Shown piece after piece: positions 36,972 to 48,334 of a stretch of DNA of 64,000 nt. The notes below the pieces were generated by a model that saw only the letters and a list, made by a program, of their open reading frames with translations, did no database searches and was not told where the DNA came from. This stretch comes from Xestospongia bergquistia (lineage: Eukaryota > Porifera > Demospongiae > Haplosclerida > Petrosiidae): assembly GCA_963965975.1 (NCBI GenBank), contig OZ014412.1, positions 15,870,349 to 15,934,348 of the forward strand. The letters run 5' to 3'. Positions within the stretch are counted from its first letter, which is position 1. Each line of letters begins with the position of its first letter. Both the position numbers and the translations under genes were made by a program.

Positions 36972-39531
36972 ATGGAGAATTTGGAAGACACAGAGGGACA
37001 GCTGTACAGTCAATCTCAGCTAGGTACTGAGCTAGGTAAGTCAATGTCCATGAATCATAGTATCTTATTAAGTACTAAATATAATATTATAATGTCTTAC
37101 TAGCAGTATATCTTTTTCCAGATGTGAACTATTTATATAAAATATATAAAGAATTACAAAACAACAAATTCCCAACAACAAAGTGGTTTATGTTTGGAGT
37201 CAACTTGAGCATAGAAAAACCAACATTGGAAAAAATTCAACATAATCATGAAAAAGATTTGGATCGATGTTTATTAGAGTGCTTGGACTGTTGGCTGAAA
37301 AAGGTTGACTGCATTGACAAAAAAGGAGGAGCAACATGGGATACTTTATGTACTGCATTGGAAGACATTGGGGAAAAATTTGCTGCTTTGACCATCAGAA
37401 AAAAAGGTAATTAGCTTTCCAATTAATGCATGCCATCCTTTGCATACCAGACATTTTAAGTTGTTTTAGACCACATGTTAACTTTGTTGACTATTGTGCG
37501 TTTTTTACATTAGTATCATTTTATTGTTCCAAATTACTGTTTCTAGTGAAAGAAGAGGCTCTTAAAAAGTATAATCAAAAACTATCACAGGCTTTAGTTC
37601 AAGCATCTCAGTTGTTGTATAGTGAGAAGTGTATCAATGAGGAGACTCTTGATGAGATGGAGAATTTAGAAGGGACAACAGAAGATAAGAAAACAACTCT
37701 CTTGAAAGCAATAGACGAATCACTTTCACCAAGTTATGAGAAGCTTGGAAAAATAACTTCAGTGATGTCCCGATTTAAGGAGACAAAATATCTCTATGAA
37801 AAAATAACTGCTCAGTATGGTAAGAACTAGCTACATTACTTAGAGTAACTATTATAACTGCAATTACTTTTTAGCTGAAATGGATGTACCACCTGATGTA
37901 CAACCAGTTGTTCAGCAGACAGTACCACATAGTGCTGGTGACATTTTACAATGTCATTATGGCAAATTGTCACAGTTCCTTCAAGATCCTATTAAAGTAG
38001 GAAAATTACTTACTCCACAAGTAATATCACAGGAGACAATGGAAAGTATTGAGTCCTCTGGCCAGGAGAGAACAATCCTGTTAAAAGCAATACGCAGTGC
38101 TGTTCATATCAACAAAGATAACTTGGAATTATTTGTAAGAGCAGTAGAAAAAGTTCCTCAAAATGACAAATTAGCTAAAGACATATGGAAGGATTTCAGT
38201 CAGTTAAACATATAAAACTTAATAAAATTATGAAACTCTTATTAATAGGAAGTGTTTTTGGCAATAACATGCAGTCTTACAACAGAGAAGGTACATGATG
38301 TAGTAATTTGTTCAATATTTTCACAATGTTATGATGCATACATAGAAATCCAAAAAAAATTACCTGAAGATAAATTAGTGAAATTACAAGGTATTAAATT
38401 GAAGTTATTTTAAATATCATTTTAAAATTGTCCCAGTAATTCCAAGTGAAATATGCATCCTTCGAAGTCAAAGCGAAATGTTCACAAACATTAGAATGGA
38501 ATTTGGAATAGCATTCACAAACATTTGCAATATTATTACCAAATCTAATTGCCTACCTCCTTTCGCTGAAGTAAAACTGTTACTTCAAAACTGCTTCCCA
38601 CATACATTTGACAACTGTTGCTGTATAAGTGAGCTCCTTGATGCTATTCGGGACAAATGCACACTGATTAATATATCCTGCATTGAGAAAGTTGTAAAAG
38701 TATTGAAAATCAAAGATGCTGAAGCACACATTCAAACATACCGAGAAACTATAAAGGAGTTCTGTAAAGAAGTATCTGTTACTCTTTGCCTACGAGAGAA
38801 GTTTGGTGAAGCCTCTCTACTTGAGTATGAGAAGATTACCTTTGTTCTTGATTGGGATCCAGATGAATACACATTGGAAGACATTCGTAATATTTTGTCC
38901 ATTACATTCGAAAAAGAATTATCAAAAAAAGTTCGTATTCATGTAGTGGCACCAGATAATTCTATTACCGTGACCTGTACCTTTCCTCTCAGTCTAACTT
39001 CTTTCCTAGTTGCCAAAGCTAAGAAGACAGTTGAGTTAGTAAAGATGAAAGGTTTGATCCAATTGACTATTGGATACTACATTATCTTGGAAAAAGAACA
39101 TGTAAGGATATACCACGTACTTATTATTACAGAATTGTTTTGGACCATGTGTTATATATATAATATATAAGGTATTGTTTTCATCATTTTAATATAGAGT
39201 TGCTAACGATATAGCAACCAATGTATTCCATTAACCTTAACCACAAGTGGTATGATGAAGCTTCTTGCTCATTTGCTCTTTGATATTTGTAGCATTCTGT
39301 AAATATTAGTCTTCCATTGACACTGATGTTAATAATGCAATCTTTGTAGCTCTAGTCAATGCTTCACTGTAAAGTCAGTATCTTCCATAACAAATATAGG
39401 ATTTTTCTATTATAGTCTTGTTATACTATTCTGTTGTGAGTAGTTTGCTATAACATTAAACATGAAGTCTGGAAAATTAATGCTTTTTGTTGTATTCACT
39501 TTTGTATGCTCTCTCTCTCTCTCTCTATAAT

Positions 39532-39565
<34 letters not shown>

Positions 39566-42500
39566 GTACAGAAGTAAGACTCAAGCATTATTATTGTTTC
39601 TGTTATTCCTAACAGGTTAATAATACAATAGTCATCAATCTAGAACTAACTACTTTGTTATAATATAGATATATTATTAACTTAATAAATGTAGACTTAT
39701 GAATTTCTAGCCATGTCACGTGTTAATGATGTGTAGATCACATTTTATTTTTACCATATTTCTCAATAGGCAAGACCAGCAGTTAAAACAGCACAATATG
39801 ATGTAATGCAAATACCAGAAACAATGGAAGAAGAGGTAATGCATTTATTTATAATTGTAATGTGTCAAATCTTACTACCATTATAATTTAATTTAATGAT
39901 GTAGATTTTTTATGGAATTCAAGCGACACAGGCTGATCATGATGCGGCATCATCAGCATGTGTAACATTATTACATTGTTTAACACCACCTACTACTGAA
40001 GAAACAAACAATTCTGATATAGCAATACCAGCTGATACAGGTGAACTATATATAAAATTCTCAAATTTCACACCAAAGACACTAATAATTAAACAATCTT
40101 CTATTTACAGATGTAAAAACAGTTAATGTGACTCCTACATGGCTTTACAAGAAGTTATTAAAGGAGAGTTACAAAGTTCCAATATTGCCTGCTCTACTGA
40201 TATCCAGTGGATTACCAAATAGTGGTAAAAGTGAAGCAGTTAAAATGCTATTGAACCTCCCAGAAACACCACCACCAGGATTCTCTCATTATGAACACAT
40301 TGCAACTGGATTGTCACCAAATAGTAGTATACAAGCTGGTAAGGTTGATGAAAACAGTTTGTATTACTATGGTTTTTTGGCTGGGTTAAAAAAAAATCTG
40401 ATATCCAGGGCCAAATGTGTTGCTGCAGTCACTGATGACTACACAAAGAATGCGTTCAATGATGAAATGCTTGATTCACATTTACTTAACACACTAAAAC
40501 ACCTACAAGTCATTTATAAACCTACTACAGAAGCAGAAACAGCTAGTAACAGCTTGCAACAAATCAAAGGATTAATGGAAGGTGCTGGTCTCATCAAAGT
40601 TTGGGATCTATCATTTAACAGTTTTGTGCAGCAGTTCATTCGCTGTTTTAGTGGTCACTTATATAACAGCTATATGTGGTTGTTCACTGATATAGAGCGT
40701 GATAAACCACAACTTCATATGCCAATAAATAAAGCAAATATTAATACACGCTCGTCACGACTAGAATACCTTGTTCGCTGCAGTAAAGTGATCTGTGATT
40801 TAAATTCAAAAAGAAAAAATGCATGCACTATCTTTGCAAAGTGTGACGATGAAGAGCAACATAGTGATATAGAAGCTATGCAAAAAGAATATCAAAGTGC
40901 AGCACCTCAATTGGGTGTAGATGATCTCATAAATGAGGAGATAATACCTGTTAACTTTTCTAAAATAGATCGTTTTTTCTTACTACAACAACTAAAACAA
41001 CAAATTATACAAAAACCTCAAGATATTCCATTGTCTCATATATTTCTTAGAGGAGCATTAGATTTAGAAAAGTCAATATTTATGAGACATGATGATCTCA
41101 AATTTAAAGCTATAAAGTGTAAAATGGATGATGAAAGCTTTGAGGAATTTTGTCGCTACTTTACATCTTTTGGTAGTATACTTGATGTCAGTCTTATCAA
41201 TGAAGACTGTGACATTGTCATCATTAAACCAAATGAGTTTCTTTTATGCCTTGAAAAAGCATCGAGTCCACAAAATATCCAAAACAATGATAGTCTTTTA
41301 AAGTATGGCATCATTACTGAAAAATTAGCTTTTTCCCTGTTTGGTAAAGAAGGAGACATGTTTCTAAAAGTCCTAGATGCAGCACATATAGTCATTAATG
41401 TGACTGGTCGTTGCTCACATGAATACAGTCACTGTGGTGCTTGTTATTATATGCCGTCTGTCAGAAAAGTCAAGGATAAAACACGCTACAATCCTAAAGC
41501 TATTCAATTAGTCAGAAGTATTCGTTATCCTTCTATAAATATGGAAGTTATTTTAGGAAAATATCTTCTTGACAAAATACCAAATGCCTTTTTACAGCCT
41601 TATGAAATGGATAATGTTACACGCATAAGCACTTTACATGACAATATGGAAGCCTTTATAGAAGTTGTCTACCAAGGTGGAGTGATTGAACTTTTGGTTG
41701 AATCAGCTGAGCATACTATAGCATTATTCCTAGTTGAAAGTATCATAGATGTATGCCAAGAAATAACAAAGGGTGTCTCAAAGCGATATGGACAACCACA
41801 ATACCACTTTGCAGTTCTATGTGCAGAAGAGAAGCATGATTTTGCATATGATTTTAGCAGAAAAAGGCATATACTTCCAGATGATGAGTTTTGTGATCAT
41901 TGTCAACAAAAACATCTTGATAAAGATGTGGCACTATGGATTGAAGCCCTTCAAAAGGTAAGTCAACAGACAGCTTATTATGCAATACTTCTTACTTATT
42001 GTAGAAACCAATTCCAAATGAGTTAAAACTCGATGGAGGTTAGCACATTATATTTATCTAGATACAGGACTTATAACAAAATGCTTTACACATTATTTTC
42101 TATCATCATACACTTATTAGATTTATCAGCTAAAGATATAAAAATGCTAGCTACACAAATTGCCACATATCCAGAGGATGCTGTTCAACACTTCAAACAG
42201 GAACTAGACTGCACTACAGAGCCACCACCAAAAGATACCTTAAAATGGTGTGTGCTGTCAAATGCAATCACACACTGGATGATACACTCTCATCACAAAG
42301 AGTCTACTAAAAAGAAAATGGCTAAGATTCTTGTCAAATTGCATGAAAAATTTAAGAAATCACCTGATAGTGATAAAATTAGGTTTAAAGAGTTAGCAAG
42401 AAGACTAGATTTACAAAGTAAGTCAGTAAAATCATCTGATTACCATTTTATTTGCTGTTTTTAACATAGCATTGACAAAACAACAAATAGATGAGGTATT

Positions 42501-44868
42501 ATCTACAGGAGCACTTGCTCTACAAGACAAATCATACGATAACTTCATCCAGCGTGATTACTGGAATAACCCCAATATATCAGGTAACCTTCCTTTTATT
42601 TGTTTTACTTTGCTAAATATTGCTAATATTACATATAGACTCATTTGAAGGGATGGTGACAGTAGGAAAAAAGCTCTGTCTCTACAGTGCTCATACTGAT
42701 CACGAGTTAATATTGGAGGAATGTGGATTAAGACTTGTTATCCCTGCACAGGTAATCATGCCAATAGAATCTGAATATGAAGTAGCTGTTCAAGGCTTGT
42801 GGGGTGCAGGGAAGTTTCAGTTTCCTGAAGGTAGCACACTCATCAGTGGTGTGTGCTATGTATCAGTATCCAATTCCTCTAAACTCAACAAAGCAGTTAC
42901 TGTTAAGCTAATGCATTGTGCTCATCTAACTGATGAAAGGCAGACACAATATCTGAGTTTTGTTAGAGCCATTTCTGGTCCTCCCTTCATGTTTGAATAC
43001 TTAAAAGGAGGGTCATTTTCCTCTGAGTCTCAATGCGGCACTATACATCTCAAACAGTTCTCGTTACTAGCTATAGTACTTTGTGCAGTTATTGGTGTTG
43101 CAACTGCTGCTGTCACTGGTACCAGTACTGGTGGTGCCGTTGCTGTTACTGGTGGTGCTGTCGCTGGTACCAGTGGTGCTGTCGTTGGTACCAGTGGTGC
43201 TGTCACTGGTACTGGTGATGCTGTCACTGGTACTGGTGATGCTGTCACTGGTACTGGTTGTGCTGTCTCTGGTACTGGTGGTGCTGTCACTGGTACTGAT
43301 GGTGTTGTCGCTGGTAGCGGTGATGCTGTTGCTGGTACCGGTGGTGTAGCTGCTGTGGTAGCTGGTGCTATTGATGGTAGAGTCAGAGCTTCAGAACATG
43401 ATACTACAACAAGTCAGTATTCACTGTCTACATCTTAATTTAAAATTAAATTTTTAGCCCAAGTCTCACGACCTGACTGTTTCTATGAAAAGTATGTTTT
43501 CTATGAAAACATCGGGCAGTCTGTATGTATGTTAAATGTTGTTGTTATTCAAGATAATATATACTCAGAGGTATAACTCTATGATTCTTGAAATGCAATG
43601 TACTGTAATTGTAATACTTAAAGGAATTAATGCAAAAGAAATGGAAAAACTTAGGAAAAAGTATTTCTCCGCGTAGATTTTGCTTTGTAAACAAATTACT
43701 AAAGTTATCAGGATTTCCTAATGAAGGCACCTTTCCAGGTTGGGAAGTGACAGCTCAATTCCCTCCACCAGTTGTGAGTCATATTTATACATAATCATAC
43801 AACTAATTAACATTTTATTAGTGCTGCTAATTGCTTAACATTTGTTAACTATTAATATAGATTAATAAAACACATGCTGACGACTTTAGTGCCTCAAAGA
43901 GCAACAACCCTCCTTGCATTCCTGTGCTAATAGAAGCTGATCATTCCACAAATGATCGTCTTAAATGTACTCTAAACATTGAGGGCATCAATGTCATTAG
44001 CTCTGATGATCAAGAAACAGTAGATAACAATCAACCACAAATTGTGATTAGTCTATCACCAGCTGACTTAAAGCAAAGTGAGTGTTATATTGTATTAAGT
44101 AGCATTATAATTATATTGGCTATGAAAGGTATAGGTGGCTATTTCATGTGCATCTTTGACATATTCATAAACGTACTTTGCAGGTTCTTCTAGTACTGAT
44201 GAAGTTCCAAGAGGTGCCACAATATCAACATCAGGTCAGTTAATGATGATACGTATTACTGAAGTGTAATGACAAACTAATGTATAAAACTATGATAAGA
44301 CTTTCAAGTAATTATCATTATGCTCTATTAAAGATACACACATACTTGATGTATCAGTAATTCTTATGATTATGAAGTAAACGCCCTTTATTTATGTTAG
44401 TTTTTCAACACATCTATGTTTTTTGGCTATTGCAGTTCTAGCATATATATGAATTCAGTCTATATTTAATGTGAATTTAAAATATTGCAATTTGCAAGTC
44501 TTGGGAAACAATAACTGTAAACAATGTGCTTAAGTAACTTATATAAATATTCTTTTTCTACCTAAGATATTCTGGAAAATCCTCAAAGTCGTGATTTTCT
44601 TAGACAAATAGCAAGTATTAAGAACAAGTGGCGAGAGATTGGGATAGAGCTTGGACTATCTGGTGGTTTTATACAAGGCTTAAAACAAACACCATGCGAA
44701 AACATGATTAAGCTCGATGAAGTAATTAATGAATGGATGAAGAAAGCACAGCCATCGTCCCCTGTTACCTGGGAAACAATGATTAATGCAATTGAGGGAC
44801 TTATTGTAAATGAAAAAAAGACAGCTGATGAAATTCGTGACTACCTTACTAAACTAAAGCGAACATGA
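36972..44868 (+). CDS. ROCO-like family gene 4: Death, two CARD-like folds, novel domain, P-loop, COR-like, ZU5, UPA-like, Death
   Basis: Most complete member. Exons: 36972-37035 (MENLEDTEGQ), 37122-37406 (Death), 37547-37819 and 37875-38198 (CARD-like), 38249-38290, 38346-38390, 38437-39101 (novel domain, about 220 aa), 39770-39835, 39905-40040, 40111-41957 (long exon; Walker A SSGLPNSGKS, KVWDLSFNS, IFLRGAL, YFTSFGSILDV, YYMPSVR), 42005-42038 (micro-exon), 42121-42417 (helical), 42470-42583, 42639-43412 (ZU5 plus glycine/valine repeat), 43458-43570, 43624-43773 and 43861-44077 (UPA-like; FPGWEVTAQFPPP), 44184-44234, 44567-44868 (Death; INEWMKKAQ). Phases agree across all junctions. If the donor at 43413 is not used, translation stops at 43436-43438 without UPA or Death. 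The start codon is at the same position in the first exon as in family gene 6. Confidence 0.8.
43155..43351 (+). repeat. Coding minisatellite, 21-bp unit (AVTGTGG-type heptapeptide)
   Basis: About nine imperfect copies of GCTGTCACTGGTACTGGTGAT encode repeated AV(T/A)GT(G/S)(D/G). They lie between ZU5 and the UPA-like exons of family gene 4. The period is a multiple of three, so copy-number changes keep the frame. Confidence 0.9.
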
Positions 44869-46803
44869 AACAAACTTCTTAACGTCATTACAAAACTTTT
44901 AGCTAAGTGTGACATAGTTTTAGTTTAGCTATAGCTCATTCTAATGTGTTACAAAATGTTTTATATAGTTTAATTTATGAAACAATCTTAATGTTTTAAA
45001 AGTTTATTATTATCATGTAGTATAGTTTTGGTTTCTTGGATGGTTTAATAATAATTATTGTTTTAGTTATAGTTTTTGAGATTGTTAATTCTTACTTTTA
45101 TTTTTAGCTATATTGTTCACATTATGTATTATAGTTTTAGTTCTAGTTAAATGGGACATCAACTTTTATTCTAGCTTTAGTTTTAATTTAGTTAAGCATG
45201 TTTGTTAAATCCTCAAAGTTGAAGAATGCAAAGAATACCAAATATATTCCACTGGAAATGTTGAGGTTTCCTAGTTCACTGCCTTTTTGTAGCACTAGAG
45301 CACCATATTTTACATATATACAGGACATGTACAACCTGAAAAAATTGGTGGAAGTTCCATGTTGATAGCATGTAAAACAGCAAAGTATTTCACATGCCTG
45401 AGTGGCTCTTCTAGACAGACCATAACAATTGTTTCTGGAGCTTTCTTGAGCACTAGAATCATCATCAGACACACTAACACATATGAAAGGACTTGTTCCT
45501 GTAGCAAGACCACTTTCTTTTGACGAAATATTTTGCCCAATGTTATCATATTTTATCACGAATGAAAGTAAACAATTTGCTGTAGAATGTTTTTTCTGAA
45601 CATTCATTCAGTAAGAATAAAAAATTTGAAACCAACCATGCCTATTGTACATAGTCTAAAGTCTTCCTTTCAATAGCATTCATAAAGTGATAAGTACTTC
45701 AAAAGTATTCTTGTTCAATTCATAAACATCATATAAATTACTGTGTATCGTTTCAACTACAACAGTACTGGTTTAATCTGTTTACATAGTACATAATACC
45801 AAGCTAGTGAAGTTCATTTAACAGTTCATGTCTAGTGTCTAGTAATATATTTTGATATAGTTGAAAGTTTCTATACAGAAAAAGGATTATGATTTATCAA
45901 AAAAAAATTATAGGCATAAATGTACATTGTGGTTATTGCTAGTGCTATAAATAATGAATAATATGATATTAGAGACAAATAGTCTTTAAAGGAAGGATTG
46001 AAATAAGCTAAAGCAAGTGGTATTATAATTGAAATCTTATACAAAGGATACTCTAAATTAAATACACCTTCTATATTCAAGACATTTGTTCCAATCTCAT
46101 CCTTAGTATCGTGTTACTTCTATGATCTGAACACAATAACATGTGATCAATACATGATTTTCATGTGACATTCCATTATACTCTGATATTTATGTTTACT
46201 TTTGTCATTAAATACTATTACTATGTAGGCGTCAGTTAAAGTTTGAAAATTCATATTTAAGATGTAAAAACATTGTTTACCTAAGATCACACACATGTAA
46301 AGTAGATTTAGTGTGTGTCTTGTGATTTCATTTTTTTGTTTTTTCCATTTAATAAGACCATCCCTCAATAGTCTATGAATATAATAATTACTTTCATTAC
46401 TGTATTGGATGACAATGGGATACAAGTCTTTAATATAACACCTACTATAAAGTTGTTTCTTATCCTTAAAAGTACAACTACTAGATATAGAAACTACTTT
46501 TGGATGTGTTTGATAAACATTCTTTGTTTTCAGTTTACATAATATTGTCAATTATGTTCAATGTAATCTGTTACAATCATGTATTTTAAGCCTATTGTTT
46601 AGCACATACATGTACCCCTAAACTTATATCATGAACAAAGTCTTAAAATAAACCTTTGTGTCTGCCAAATTTTTTGTGACTTATTTATATTGTGATACAT
46701 ATTACTTATTAGCACTACTTCATATATTAAACAAAATTGTTCCATAACTTACTAATTCAAATAGAAAACAGTTCAAAGCTACTAAATGTTCAATTTATAT
46801 TGT
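44869..46803. other. Spacer with decayed duplicated segments
   Basis: Contents in order. A TTAG-rich run lies at 44880-45190. A decayed coding-like segment on the minus strand lies at about 45190-45600 and is shared with 22680-23030. A degraded copy of the 10320-10750 block lies at about 45640-46090, including a mutated orphan exon near 45911-46020. Single copies of the tandem-repeat motif lie near 46285-46420, and the EPRS 3' flank at 46490-46803. No upstream EPRS catalytic exons were seen here. Confidence 0.55.
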
Positions 46804-48334
46804 TCAATAACTTCGTCCAAACAATGTATAATATTTGGCTGAATTATCACAACCATCACGAACACACTTTGTTCCTGGAGCAATATCCTTTGGCTGTGAG
46901 AAAGGAATACAAAGTGCTTTAGCTCCCATAGCTGGTGCTCCAGGCTCACTAGCCTCCTCTCTGCAAGAGAGAAATTATATAAATAAAAATTCAAGTAAAA
47001 TAAACTTTATCAAATACCTTGTACTCATTTTCTTAACAAGATCTTCACAGTCAATTTCACCACAATATGGAGCCATAATGATCTGAAATAGTACAGTACT
47101 AATATCATTACTGATACACAATTATTACATTAATATAATGGAAATATTAAAATAAATTGTCTCTCATACCATTTTATTGTCAAGACTAACACAGAATTCT
47201 TCCCAATCTTCCACTACAGCTATATGAGTGTCCAACTCATATTTAGCTCTAAAAGGGTTAAAAGTAAATTAAGTCATTTAATATAAAAACATTTAATAAT
47301 AACTACATTACTGATAACTTTATAATATCAGTAATACTTTACTTGGTAAATAGTCTTTCTTGTATGTCACTCAGCATTTGGTGAATGGTTGCTACGGCAA
47401 CTGCTATGTCATATGATTGTTTGTCACCACTATCACGTGAGATAGCTACAAATTGTTTACTCTTCATATCACGTGGACCAATCTCAACTCGAATAGGAAC
47501 ACCCTATTGTTAAAAAACATATATAATACTGAATGGACATATATTCACAGTATAGTCAGTAAGGACAAATATTATGAATTGACCTTTAGCTCCCAGTGGT
47601 AAAACTTCCATCCTGGTGAGTAATTATCTCTAAAGTCTCCCTTTACTCTCACTCCATTGTCTTTAAGTGTTGTTATAAAAGATTCACAATAATGTATTAC
47701 TTCAGATCTTGTGCTTTCGTCCATCTCAGCTGTAATACCACAGGGGATAACAATCACCTAGAGGAGTAAATAAAGGGTTAAAACATAGACATATACATTT
47801 CGTACATGCAGTCAAATAGCCTATTCATTGTTTGTCTGTTCATTCATTGGATACCCGTCTACCTATCCTTAAGCTTGTCAAACCAGATATACCTGTATAT
47901 CAGCAACATTAGGTGGTATTATAAGTCCTTTATTGTCTCCATGTATCATGACCATTACTCCAACAGATCTAGTAGTTAGACCCCATGAGTTCTGGTATAC
48001 ATAACAATGATTGCCTTCCTACAAGGATGTACAGGATGGTAGATACTAATGTAGCAAAATGCCTTTCATTGTATAAATATCAGTTGACATGTTTGTGTAC
48101 ATTTTATCTAAAAATCAGTTTGGTGTCAAATTAATTAATGACAATGAATATTATTATAATATATTTCTAGATATGTGTGGTTCCAAAGTAATGATAAACA
48201 TGAACACAGTAATTAAAATTAGTTGCTATAGAATCAATAAAAGTGACGCATCAAATGTTCATTGTGTGTGTGGTATCCTTCTAACTGAAGCTAGTCAAAA
48301 GAAGGGTTCCATAAGGAGAGTCTTAAATATAACT

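Noticed and set aside
43030-43349. Alternative-frame and antisense frames rich in V, L, P and T over the 21-bp repeat
   Set aside because: They are shadows of the coding minisatellite in gene 4; the annotated frame continues from ZU5.
45188-45607. Minus-strand 139-residue frame with several cysteines
   Set aside because: Related to 22680-23030, where the frame is broken; the matching residues are split over two frames, so it is treated as a decayed duplicated piece rather than a gene.
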